In this document: positions 15,601-22,449 of the stretch, piece by piece | Position numbering within the stretch: the first letter of the stretch is position 1 | Layout of the letters: each line of letters opens with the position of its first letter | Source: Phycisphaerae bacterium | GTDB taxonomy: Bacteria; Planctomycetota; Phycisphaerae; UBA1845; Fen-1342 | Assembly: GCA_022072445.1 (NCBI GenBank) | Contig: JAJVHV010000030.1 | Location: forward strand, 148,822-207,637 | Length of the DNA stretch: 58,816 nt | Direction: 5' to 3' | Notes under the pieces: model-generated | The model's database searches: none | Seen by the model: only the letters and a program-made list of their open reading frames with translations | What the model was told of the DNA's origin: nothing | Made by a program: the position numbers and the translations under genes

Positions 15601-15861
15601 GACGCGATCGTTGACGCCGTCCGTGATCGCCACCAGGCCGGCCTCGCTGACGCTGACGGCCGTGGGCAGTCGGAGCGGCGCCTCGGCCGGCAGCTCGAGC
15701 GCCGCGCGCCGCTGACCGACGAACGTGTCCTGGCCCGATGCCGGCCACGCCGCCCAGAGAATCAGTGGCAGCACGTGGCACAGCCGGTGACGGATCGAAC
15801 TGCAACGGATGCGCGGAATCGTCGGCGGTCTCATGCGGCAGCGTTTCGTAACGGATTTCAC
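12670..15861 (-). CDS. NHL-propeller multihaem cytochrome c with 20 CxxCH motifs
   Basis: A 1,063-residue exported protein. A signal peptide (about 25-44, 'HVLPLILWAAWPASG') is followed by an NHL-type beta-propeller (about 60-325: 'SLWICDTGNARLVLLG', 'PGGIAVDGGGNVWIADSVVG', 'FGPDGALYVVEL') and then, from Cys350 to near residue 1050, twenty CxxCH haem c sites that I counted. Many are followed by 'xxPH' or 'xxAH' as in doubled CxxCH/decahaem-type electron carriers. It is presumably periplasmic or surface-exposed and moves electrons; the propeller may bind a partner. The GTG start overlaps the nif3 stop (GTGA), so it is translationally coupled. System II maturation genes lie at 22450-26969. No haem lyase is adjacent. 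Confidence 0.88.
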   Translation of the reverse strand: MKSVTKRCRMRPPTIPRIRCSSIRHRLCHVLPLILWAAWPASGQDTFVGQRRAALELPAEAPLRLPTAVSVSEAGLVAITDGVNDRVVVVSADGRSMREISAATGSALSRPVSARFAADGSLWICDTGNARLVLLGADLQLQREYRIPAAPDGRPADPTDVLPLPSGPWVVDNDNHRILALDPARETWRSFGQMGESLGQFQYPFMIAALPGGDVAVTDVINGRGQILSPAGEAVAAAGSYGVERGELYRPGGIAVDGGGNVWIADSVVGVIQAFRPNGAALDVLRDDSGAPLRFEGPLGLSFGPDGALYVVELRAARVAVVDIGASARALPRGPAQRTRSGVGQQARACTICHLEWMPPFVEGRDTELLLRPSSSAEDPLVARSESCLSCHDSSVADSRHRVWEEHGHRTDVAPPPTMTVPRHLPLVEGKLACRTCHSAHGQGPPEGHLQRAVVLRVPNVASQLCVSCHTDKTRGPRFGTHPTGGMPWPVPQQLIAAGAKVGPNPRELTCQTCHTPHGASHEHLLVMGADNSQLCLTCHDQMRPGMFRGGGPTEHPVNPPVDAEQLAAIHEMGTRVSPDGRLICLSCHKLHEGKGERFMLADDLHGGQICLRCHSQRAEMIGSSHDLRQKFPDERNRLGMTVTDGGPCSACHLFHRYAREPEPTRADPKGHCTTCHQQGRCAETKQLGSVNHPHLACVDCHNPHDARHASYLPLPPQELCAVCHSEQAALAGGSHDAVLNQETWKDAPHLADLAAALRRADRPADRCLSCHRPHGDDQTGLFRVAPVCDSRATDAACLACHRSVADDNGAHALQHPVCAPDDHPNGGLPLATVGGKREIGCSTCHNPHASPLSGPNLVRAAADLATGHTSETQLCLKCHSQQALISVTSHDPAALAERGWTVTSCQPCHSPHGPADAIVAPLFSVALLGAVSPDVQSRSASGVLMADAADRYCIGCHRPNGPAPSVPIASHPALDMRTIDALPVTLPLYDEFGHQSDVGRITCRTCHLPHGGACAPAADPVVRSAQRAMLRPFTPPNTCTTCHGADGLRRFLYFHDPQRRAE

Positions 15862-16994
15862 GGCGGCGTCAACCGCCGATGCGGGGATCGATCAGATTTC
15901 GAGAGCCAGACGCAGGCCGCCGGCAGCGCCGCGGCGAGCCGCGCGCGCAGGACCGGCAGCACGGGCCGCTCGCTGGCGTCGTGTCCCAGGTGAATCGCCG
16001 TAACGCCGGCACGCAGCAGTGCCAGTGCGTCGTGATGCTTGAACTCGCCCGTCAGCACCAGCGAGTTCGGATCGCGGAACGAGCGCACGCCATACGCGCC
16101 GGCCGCCGCCGTCACCGACGTGAACTCGCGGTGCAGTTCGCCGACGATGGACGCGTTCGAGAGGTCGACGCAGGTCGCGAGCGACCGCACGAGCCGGTCG
16201 CCGCGGCACGGCGTGGCAAGTGTGCCAACGCGGCCCGAGCCGGTGCGGCCGCGGGCGTCGATCGTCCGAAGCGAATGGATGTCGACCGCCGGCTCCTCAT
16301 ACGGATGAACGCCGTGCAGTGCCCGCACGGCGGCGCCGAGGCGCGCGGCCGGCACGATCATCTCGAGGCGGACTTCCGCGGCCCGCTCGAATTGCCCGGC
16401 GCGGCCGACCGCCGGCCGGGTGCTCGCGTCGCCCAGAAACGTGCCGTACCCGGCGGTCTCGAAACTGCACAGCGTGTAGGCGCCGATCACCCCCGCACCG
16501 GCCGAGGCCAGCGCGTCGCGCACGGGCGTGACCGCGTCGGGCGGCGTGAAGACCACAAGCTTGTACTGGCGTGCATCGGCACCGAGCGGCTCCAGCGGAG
16601 CGCGGGCGGCCGGCTTGAAGACATCGAGCAGCACGTCGTTGGTCCCGCCCTCGGCATGGTCCAGTGCCGTGTGCAGCGCCACGATCGACACGCGCGCCGC
16701 CAGCAGTTCCGCCAGTTGCGTCGTCGGGCATTCGGCCGCGGCCGTGACCGCGCGAATGCCCTTGAAGATCGGCGGGTGATAAACCACCAGCAGGTCCACG
16801 CGCTCCGCCAGAGCCTCGGCGGCGACCGCGTCCGTCAGGTCGATCGCCAGCATGATGCGGCCCGCGGGCCAGCCCGGAGCGCCGGCCAGCAGGCCGACGT
16901 TGTCCCATTCTGCCGCGAGCCGGAGCGGGCAAAGCACGTCCAGCGCGCCGAGCGCTTCGCCGACGGACGGTGCGGGGCTGGCGGCGTCACTCAT
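15858..16994 (-). CDS. Nif3-like dinuclear metal centre protein
   Basis: A 378-residue NIF3/YbgI-family protein, a toroidal hexamer with two metals per subunit. Metal-binding blocks are visible: WDNVGLL (29-35), YHPPIFKG with His73, LHTALDHAEGG with His108 and Asp112, and the C-terminal 'HLGHDASERPVLPVL' supplying His and Glu. The 378-residue length means it carries the extra central domain (about 140-260, 'YKLVVFTPPDAVTPVRDAL ... GVHPYEEPAVD'), as in the Gram-positive YqfO subgroup. The biochemical role is unsettled; GTP cyclohydrolase I type 2 activity has been proposed for the family, which would fit the pabB-pabC folate neighbourhood. It overlaps pabC by 8 bp and the cytochrome gene by 4. 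Confidence 0.88.
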   Translation of the reverse strand: MSDAASPAPSVGEALGALDVLCPLRLAAEWDNVGLLAGAPGWPAGRIMLAIDLTDAVAAEALAERVDLLVVYHPPIFKGIRAVTAAAECPTTQLAELLAARVSIVALHTALDHAEGGTNDVLLDVFKPAARAPLEPLGADARQYKLVVFTPPDAVTPVRDALASAGAGVIGAYTLCSFETAGYGTFLGDASTRPAVGRAGQFERAAEVRLEMIVPAARLGAAVRALHGVHPYEEPAVDIHSLRTIDARGRTGSGRVGTLATPCRGDRLVRSLATCVDLSNASIVGELHREFTSVTAAAGAYGVRSFRDPNSLVLTGEFKHHDALALLRAGVTAIHLGHDASERPVLPVLRARLAAALPAACVWLSKSDRSPHRRLTPP

Positions 16995-17856
16995 CGTCCG
17001 CCTCAGCGTCGGCGTCGATCAGCGCATCGTAGAGCCCGGCCAGGCGGCGCGTGAGCGGGCCGGGTTTCTCGTCGCCGATCACGGCGCGCTCGATTCGGAC
17101 GACCGGCATGAGTCCCATCATGCTGTTGGTGAGGAAAATCTCGTCGGCGCCGAGCAGGTCGTCGATCGTCAAGCTCTGCTCGCGAAACGCGATGCGATGC
17201 TCCACCGCCAGCTCCAGCAGCACCCCACGCGTGATGCCGGGAAGAACCGGCGTGGTCACCGGCGGCGTCAGCAGCGCCTCGTCCCTGACCAGAAAGACCG
17301 AGCTGATCGCTCCCTCGGCGAGCGTGTTGTCGATCGTGAACCAGAGCGCCTCGAAACATTGCCGCTCATACGCCTCGCGCAACGACGCCAGCCGCGCAAT
17401 GTAGCTCGTCGTCTTGTGGCCCGTCGTCGGGTCGAACGCCGACTGCCGATAGCGGCTGATCGTCACTGTTACGCCGCGCTGGAAATATTCCGCGGGATAC
17501 GGCATGTTCGCCGCCGACGTCGCCACGTACGTCAGCCGCGGCTGCTCGTCGCCTGTGGCGCGCAACGTGCCGGTCGTCACGGTCAGGCGGACGCGTTGGT
17601 CGGCCGCGCCGCCAGCCGCGATGACACGCCCGACCGAACTGCGCATCTCGTCAACGTCAGGGATGGTCGTCCAGCCGAGCGTCCGCGCCGAGCGAGCCAG
17701 GCGGTCGAGATGAGCGCCGAGGCGAAAGACGCGGCGACCGCGGGCGCGCATGGTCTCGAAAAGCCCGACGCCTTGCGTGAAGCCCGAGTCGAAAACGCTG
17801 ACGCTGGCTTCGGAGGCCGGCAACACCTCACCATTCAGACAGACCCATTCGTTCAC
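16987..17856 (-). CDS. pabC: Class IV aminotransferase, probably aminodeoxychorismate lyase
   Basis: A 289-residue fold-type IV PLP enzyme. PLP lysine is Lys148 in GHKTTSYIARL; the phosphate-cup and Glu region is 'TLAEGAISSVFLV', and 'PGITRGVLLELA' is the family's conserved turn. N-terminal 'SVFDSGFTQGVGLFETMRA' is typical of PabC and D-amino-acid/branched-chain transaminases alike. The role is assigned from position: it directly follows and overlaps (ATGA) pabB, whose product PabC converts to 4-aminobenzoate. IlvE or D-alanine aminotransferase activity cannot be excluded from sequence alone. It overlaps nif3 by 8 bp. Confidence 0.8.
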   Translation of the reverse strand: MNEWVCLNGEVLPASEASVSVFDSGFTQGVGLFETMRARGRRVFRLGAHLDRLARSARTLGWTTIPDVDEMRSSVGRVIAAGGAADQRVRLTVTTGTLRATGDEQPRLTYVATSAANMPYPAEYFQRGVTVTISRYRQSAFDPTTGHKTTSYIARLASLREAYERQCFEALWFTIDNTLAEGAISSVFLVRDEALLTPPVTTPVLPGITRGVLLELAVEHRIAFREQSLTIDDLLGADEIFLTNSMMGLMPVVRIERAVIGDEKPGPLTRRLAGLYDALIDADAEADDE

Positions 17857-19355
17857 GCGCGCTCTCCGCGCCCGGTCGCCGCCGCGATCGTCGCCGGACG
17901 GCTCGGCGCTAGATTCTGTCGCGCCGCGGCTGCCGTGGGTAGTGCTTCGCGCGGCGGGCGCGCCAACGGCTCGACGATGCCGCGCACCTTGGCGAGCGAT
18001 TCAAGATACTCGGCATGCGGATCGGAGTCGGCGACAATACCCCCGCCGGCGTGCAGGACGGTGCCGCCTGGCCCGCTCTGAATGGTACGGATGGCGACGT
18101 TCAGCGTCAGATTCCCGTCGAGGGCCAGAGCGCCGACCGCACCGCAATAGACGCCACGCGGCGCGGGCTCGAGCTCGCGGATGAGCTGCATGGAGCGGAT
18201 CTTGGGGGCACCCGTGATCGAGCCCGCCGGAAACGCGGCCTGGATCAGATCGAAGGCGTCGCCATCCGGTCGCAGGCGGCCGCTCACGTCGGCAACGGTG
18301 TGAAACACGGTCGGATGCACTTCGATGCGGCGCGGATGGTCGACGCGGATCGATCCGAATTCGCACACGCGGCCCAGGTCGTTGCGGTGCAGATCGACGA
18401 TCATCGCCAGCTCGGCCTGCTCCTTCTCGCTGGTCCAGAGTTCGGCCCGCTGCCGCGCGTCGGTCTCGACCCGCCCGCTGCGCGGCCGTGTGCCCTTGAT
18501 CGGCCGCGTCAGCACGCGCGAGCCACGCTGCTCGAGAAACAACTCCGGCGACGCGGAGCAGACAAACCCCGCGTCCCACCGCAACAGCGCCGAGTAAGGC
18601 GCGGGATTCGCCGCGGCGATCGCGGCGTGAAGCGCCAGCGCGTCGTCGCCGCAGCCGTGCAGATGGAAGCACTGCGCCAGGTTGACCTGATACACGTCGC
18701 CCGCGGCAATGTAGCGCAGCGCGCGACGCACCATCTGTTGGTAGGCGCGCGGTTCGACGTCGCTGCACGCTTCGACGGCGGGCGGCGTCGCGAGAGCGCG
18801 CGCGGCGCGGCAGCCCTCCTGCCAGTCGGCGTACGACTCCGCCGCGGTGCGATCGGCGTCCGGGTCGAGACCCGAGGCGGCGACGACGTACGCTCGGCGG
18901 GACGTGTGATCCAGAACCACTCCGCTGGCAAAGAGCGCCATCCGCACGCGCGGCAGCCCGACGCCACCGGCCGGAGCGGACGGCATGGCGGCTTCCAACT
19001 GGTCGGCCAGGTCGTACCCCAGATACCCCACCCAGCCTGGCGCACGTCCCAGCGGGCAGGGCGCGAAGCGCGGCAGTGCGCGGCCCAGCTCGCGCCAGAG
19101 ACGCCATGCACTCGACGCGCGGCGCACCACTTCTCCGGCCACAACGAACGTCGCGGGCCGAGTGGCGTGCTGCTCCAGGACAGCCGCCGGCCGCCGGCAA
19201 ATCAGGCTGTAGCGGCCCGGCGCCGTCTGCTCCGGCCCGGGCGGACCACCGTCAAGCCAAGCCAGCTCGTCGCCGGCGGTGAACGCAGCAACCGCGGCGA
19301 CGGGGTCCGTCGGGTATTGCGTTTCGCGAATCAGCCAGTCGCCGGTGCGGCTCAT
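17853..19355 (-). CDS. pabB: Aminodeoxychorismate synthase component I
   Basis: A 500-residue chorismate-utilising enzyme that aminates chorismate to 4-amino-4-deoxychorismate for folate synthesis. The diagnostic PIKGT (in 'RVLTRPIKGTRPRSGRVE') carries the PabB lysine, whereas anthranilate synthase TrpE has PLAGT. Other conserved blocks are 'AGDVYQVNLAQCF', 'SEKEQAELAMIVDLHRNDLG', 'FPAGSITGAPKIRSMQLI' and 'YCGAVGALALDG'. The glutaminase partner (PabA/TrpG) is not in the window. ATG 19355 starts MSRTGDWLIRE; upstream codons in frame look non-coding. A TTGCGG/TACGCT promoter places the start of transcription almost on this ATG. It is first in pabB-pabC-nif3-cytochrome. Confidence 0.9.
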   Translation of the reverse strand: MSRTGDWLIRETQYPTDPVAAVAAFTAGDELAWLDGGPPGPEQTAPGRYSLICRRPAAVLEQHATRPATFVVAGEVVRRASSAWRLWRELGRALPRFAPCPLGRAPGWVGYLGYDLADQLEAAMPSAPAGGVGLPRVRMALFASGVVLDHTSRRAYVVAASGLDPDADRTAAESYADWQEGCRAARALATPPAVEACSDVEPRAYQQMVRRALRYIAAGDVYQVNLAQCFHLHGCGDDALALHAAIAAANPAPYSALLRWDAGFVCSASPELFLEQRGSRVLTRPIKGTRPRSGRVETDARQRAELWTSEKEQAELAMIVDLHRNDLGRVCEFGSIRVDHPRRIEVHPTVFHTVADVSGRLRPDGDAFDLIQAAFPAGSITGAPKIRSMQLIRELEPAPRGVYCGAVGALALDGNLTLNVAIRTIQSGPGGTVLHAGGGIVADSDPHAEYLESLAKVRGIVEPLARPPREALPTAAAARQNLAPSRPATIAAATGRGERA

Positions 19356-19364
19356 GTGTGCAGG

Positions 19365-19394
19365 AGCGTACGGTCGAGAGGCGCATCGCCGCAA
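19365..19394 (-). promoter_or_regulatory. Promoter of the pabB-pabC-nif3-cytochrome operon
   Basis: On the minus strand TTGCGG (19389-19394), an 18-bp spacer and TACGCT (19365-19370). The -10 box ends nine bases before the pabB ATG, so the transcript would have almost no leader, and no ribosome site is visible. Confidence 0.5.
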
Positions 19395-19478
19395 GCCGTG
19401 AGAATCGGGGAGGTCGGTGCTCGGCGGGACGGCGTTCGTCCCCTCCGTCGGCGGGTGGCTTCGTCGTGCCCCGGCCGT

Positions 19479-20093
19479 TCACGTGCCGCCGACAGCGTCG
19501 CCCAATCCCCGCAGAATCGCGCCCCATTTCTCGCACATGGGCGGCACTTCGTAGTGAATCAGGTCGGCCAGCAGGACGAAATCGCGGTTATCCAGCGTGT
19601 TGCGCAGCTCGCGCAGCGTCTCAGAGACCTGCCCCAGGTGCAGCAGCAGCGACATCCCCTCGTGCTCGTGGAGTGTCAGATCGCGGCCCAGCACTTCGCA
19701 GCTCTGCAGAAGCGTGTCGCGCACGACCTGCCAGACCTCCACGAATCCCGTGAACTCGTTCATCGCCTCCGCGATCTCGCCCGAGTTGAGCCGGTCGGCG
19801 ATTTGCACCTGCCGGTGTCCCGCCGCCGCGACGTGCGCCGCCGCCTCGCGGAGTGCGTCGGCGGTGAGCTGGCGCGTGTCGGCGGATTCGAGGTCGATCT
19901 GGTCGCTGGGCTCGATCGTCGCACTCAGCGCGCGATCGATGGACTCGTCCGGAATCAGCTCCCCGTTGAGGCTCACCGAGACGATCAGCCGCTGCTGCGA
20001 GTGCTCGCTGCGGACCTGGTCGATCAGCGCCCGCAGGTCGGCCGGGATCGTCGCCGGGGTGTCGAGTTTTCGTCCGTCGAGCGTTACGATCAT
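19479..20093 (-). CDS. Protein of unknown function, helical
   Basis: A 204-residue soluble protein. Residues 1-75 look like a small alpha/beta domain (MIVTLDGRKLDTPATIPADL ... VSVSLNGELIPDESIDRAL). Residues 80-200 are mostly helical, with 'EAMNEFTGFVEVWQVVRDTL' and 'LHEHEGMSLLLHLGQVSETL', suggesting a helical bundle. No signal peptide, membrane segment or known family was recognised. The start is well supported: GGAGG sits seven bases before the ATG. It is read in the same direction as pabB but ends 123 bases before that gene's start, so it is separately regulated or weakly linked. Confidence 0.75.
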   Translation of the reverse strand: MIVTLDGRKLDTPATIPADLRALIDQVRSEHSQQRLIVSVSLNGELIPDESIDRALSATIEPSDQIDLESADTRQLTADALREAAAHVAAAGHRQVQIADRLNSGEIAEAMNEFTGFVEVWQVVRDTLLQSCEVLGRDLTLHEHEGMSLLLHLGQVSETLRELRNTLDNRDFVLLADLIHYEVPPMCEKWGAILRGLGDAVGGT

Positions 20094-20186
20094 GATCTGA
20101 TCCTCCGCGATCCTTCCCTATCGGCGGGTTGGCTTCGACGGAGTGAGCCGCAGCGCATGTTCCACGTGCGGAAAGGTACCCCAGCG

Positions 20187-20525
20187 ATGCCCCGCCCGGG
20201 CTGGCTGACGAACTGGTTGGAACGGCACCAGACGCGAGTGTCGTTCTGGCTGCACGTGGTCGGCATCCCGCTGACGGTCCTGGCCGTCGTGCTCGCCGGC
20301 TGGCAGCTTTACCATGGTCTGTGGCCGCTCTGGTGGCGGCCGGCGGCGCTGCTGGTGCTCGGGTATGCGTTGCAGGCGGCCGGGCACTGGTTCGAAGGCA
20401 ACGACATGGGCGAGATCATCCTCGTGAAACGCGCTCTCGGCCGCCCGTACGTCGCGGTCGCCGATCAATTCCTCCGCCGCGGTCGCTCCGCCGGTGCCGT
20501 GACCAGCACGTGTGCGCGCCGCTGA
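20187..20525 (+). CDS. DUF962 / Mpo1-like small membrane protein
   Basis: A 112-residue protein with two or three membrane helices, matching the DUF962 (YGL010w/Mpo1-like) family: 'FWLHVVGIPLTVLAVVLAGW' then 'GYALQAAGHWFEGNDMGEII', where the family has a conserved GHxxFEg motif. Yeast Mpo1 is an Fe(II)-dependent dioxygenase in 2-hydroxy fatty acid alpha-oxidation; whether bacterial members do this is not known to me. ATG 20187 has AAAGG ten bases upstream; an ATG at 20157 would add ten residues. The OleA/FabH-like gene follows nine bases later, so a shared lipid-related operon is plausible. Confidence 0.68.
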   Translation: MPRPGWLTNWLERHQTRVSFWLHVVGIPLTVLAVVLAGWQLYHGLWPLWWRPAALLVLGYALQAAGHWFEGNDMGEIILVKRALGRPYVAVADQFLRRGRSAGAVTSTCARR

Positions 20526-20534
20526 AGCTCATCG

Positions 20535-21569
20535 ATGCGATTCCAGCGCTCATTCATTCAATCAATCGCGTACGAGGTGCCGTCGGCCGTGGTCACGTCG
20601 CGGCAGCTCGAGGATCGCCTTGAGCCGCTATATCAGCAACTCCGCATCCAGCCCGGCTCACTCGAAGCGCTCACCGGAATCCGCGAGCGGCGCTACTGGC
20701 CGCCAGGGCAGAACATGCACGAGCCCGCGACGCGCGCCGCCCGAGCCGCGCTTGCCGCGGCCCGCGTCTCTCCGGCCGACGTTGGCGTGCTGGTCTATGC
20801 GGGCGTCTGCCGCGACCAGCTCGAGCCCGCAACCGCCTGCGCCGTCGCCGATGGCGTGGGCGTGGGCGGCGACGCCGCGATCTATGACGTGTCGAACGCA
20901 TGCCTGGGCGTCGTCAACGGGATTCTTCAGGTGGCCAGCGCAATCGAACTGGGTCACGTTTCCGCCGGCCTGGTGGTCTCCTGCGAATCCGCCCGGCAGA
21001 TCGTGGATATCACCATCGGCCGGCTGCTCTCCGAGCCGACCATGGACAACTTTCGACTTTCGCTGGCCACGCTGACCGGTGGCTCGGGCGCTGCCGCCGT
21101 AGTCGTCGTGAGCGACGCGCTCGCACGCGACGGACATCGAATCGTCGGCGGAGTGTTGCGCGCCGCACCGGAACATCATCGCCTCTGCCGCTGGGGGCCC
21201 GACACCGGCGTCCCCGCGACCAGCCCGCAGGTGATGCGGACCGATTCGCTGGGTGTGCTGCAGCACGGCGTCGCGTTGGGTCTTGAAAGCTGGAAGCGCT
21301 TTCTTGCAGAGCTTGCCTGGGACCGGCCGGACAAGATCATTTGCCACCAGGTGGGAGCGCCGCACCGCGAACAGGTGCTTCGCGCGATCGGCGTGTCGCC
21401 GGAGTGCGACTACGTGACGTTCGACCGTTATGGGAATATCGGGACGGTATCGCTCCCGCTCACGGCGGCGATGGCATCGGAGAGCGGGTTCTTTCAGCCG
21501 CGGGATCGGGTGGGATTGTTGGGGATCGGAAGTGGGTTGAATTGCCTGCTGCTAGGCGTTAAATGGTAG
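20535..21569 (+). CDS. Ketosynthase III-family protein (OleA/FabH-like)
   Basis: A 344-residue thiolase-superfamily enzyme that condenses acyl thioesters. The catalytic triad is complete: Cys123 in SNACLGVVNG, His271 in ICHQVGAPH and Asn301 in RYGNIGTVSLP. The length (344) and N-terminal 'RFQRSFIQSIAYEVPSAVVT' followed by 'LTGIRERRYW' are closer to OleA, which makes beta-keto acids by head-to-head condensation for long-chain olefins, than to the ~320-residue FabH that starts fatty acid synthesis. No oleB, oleC or oleD is adjacent. A FabH role remains possible. It follows the DUF962 gene in what looks like a two-gene operon. Confidence 0.78.
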   Translation: MRFQRSFIQSIAYEVPSAVVTSRQLEDRLEPLYQQLRIQPGSLEALTGIRERRYWPPGQNMHEPATRAARAALAAARVSPADVGVLVYAGVCRDQLEPATACAVADGVGVGGDAAIYDVSNACLGVVNGILQVASAIELGHVSAGLVVSCESARQIVDITIGRLLSEPTMDNFRLSLATLTGGSGAAAVVVVSDALARDGHRIVGGVLRAAPEHHRLCRWGPDTGVPATSPQVMRTDSLGVLQHGVALGLESWKRFLAELAWDRPDKIICHQVGAPHREQVLRAIGVSPECDYVTFDRYGNIGTVSLPLTAAMASESGFFQPRDRVGLLGIGSGLNCLLLGVKW

Positions 21570-21606
21570 AGGGTGCGCGAAATCGCGCAGAGTGCGTCAA
21601 GAGACG

Positions 21607-21647
21607 AAAAGCGGCCGACTCCAGAGAATGCGAGCCAGCCGCTCTTC
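21607..21647. terminator. Possible bidirectional terminator
   Basis: AGCGGC (21610-21615) pairs with GCCGCT (21638-21643), with an inner CTC/GAG helix; AAAA precedes it and TCTT follows. It lies between the convergent ketosynthase and lipoprotein genes. The U-tracts are short. Confidence 0.35.
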
Positions 21648-21679
21648 TTGAGGGAGGAGAATCGGAACCGAACTGCGGT

Positions 21680-22234
21680 TCAGGTTGTCTTGAAGAAGAT
21701 GATCGCCGACTCGCTCTTGTCGGCGCGGATCGAGAGGATCGCCTTGTACTTCACGCCCGGCTTCATCTCGACCTTCGGAATCTCCTTGCCGGTCACGTCG
21801 AGCACTTTGAAGCCCGGGCCGGGGTAGGAGAGGTCGTAAGGAGTATCGGGCTTCATCTGCGCCAGCGGGTTGTTGGCGTCGGTGGCGACGATGGTGAAGT
21901 CGGCCTGGTGCGAATAATCGGCTTCGAAGGCCTGGTAGATCGACACGATCACCGAGGTGATACGACCGAGCTTGTCGGGATCCTTGATGGCGAACTCGAG
22001 CATCGGCGAGGTGCTGACGGGTTCGTCGATCTTCCAGCGCGAGTAGCCGCTCATGGCTTTCTCGGCCATATTCTCCTTGGCCTGCTTGCCGTCGAGCTTG
22101 ATCCGCAGGTACGTGGTTTGCTTGGAGAGGTTCAGGCCGACTTGAGCGCCTGTCATCGCGGCTCCGGTCGCGGAGCAGCCGGCGAGAAAGGCGAGAGAAG
22201 CGCTGAGGCCGAGGCTGAGCAGAATTGACCGCAT
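21680..22234 (-). CDS. Lipoprotein of unknown function
   Basis: A 184-residue lipoprotein. Residues 1-20 form a lipoprotein signal ending in the lipobox LAGC (Cys20). The mature part is beta-rich ('FEADYSHQADFTIVATDANN', 'GPGFKVLDVTGKEIPKVEM', 'YKAILSIRADKSESAIIFFK') with charged, Lys-rich segments that stand out from the Arg-rich neighbours. No family was recognised. AAGGAG sits eight bases before the ATG, and a TAGAAT -10 box lies at 22294-22299. It is convergent with the ketosynthase gene and divergent from the resB-like gene. Confidence 0.78.
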   Translation of the reverse strand: MRSILLSLGLSASLAFLAGCSATGAAMTGAQVGLNLSKQTTYLRIKLDGKQAKENMAEKAMSGYSRWKIDEPVSTSPMLEFAIKDPDKLGRITSVIVSIYQAFEADYSHQADFTIVATDANNPLAQMKPDTPYDLSYPGPGFKVLDVTGKEIPKVEMKPGVKYKAILSIRADKSESAIIFFKTT

Positions 22235-22293
22235 ACGGTTGGCTCCTTGTCAGAAAGTGCGGGCCGACGCCCCATAGGTCGGCGCCGGCCGGG

Positions 22294-22299
22294 ATTCTA
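22294..22299 (-). promoter_or_regulatory. -10 box for the lipoprotein gene
   Basis: TAGAAT on the minus strand, 59 bases upstream of the ATG. TGCCAG lies 17 bp further up as a weak -35. Confidence 0.4.
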
Positions 22300-22406
22300 T
22301 CGGCAGATTGAGCCGCCTGGCATCGGCCGTCGCCGGCGGTTGCGTTGGCCGGCATGAGGATCGGGCGTGCGGCCGAGCGGTGCTCGGCCGGAGCGCAATT
22401 TTCGCA

Positions 22407-22412
22407 TACAAT
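22407..22412 (+). promoter_or_regulatory. -10 box for the resB-ccsA operon
   Basis: TACAAT 37 bases upstream of the chosen resB ATG (22450). No clear -35 was found; the preceding DNA is AT-richer than usual (GCAATTTTCGC), which may help promoter function. Confidence 0.4.
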
Positions 22413-22449
22413 AATCCAAGCCATTCGGGCTCCCCCAGGAATGAACTCG

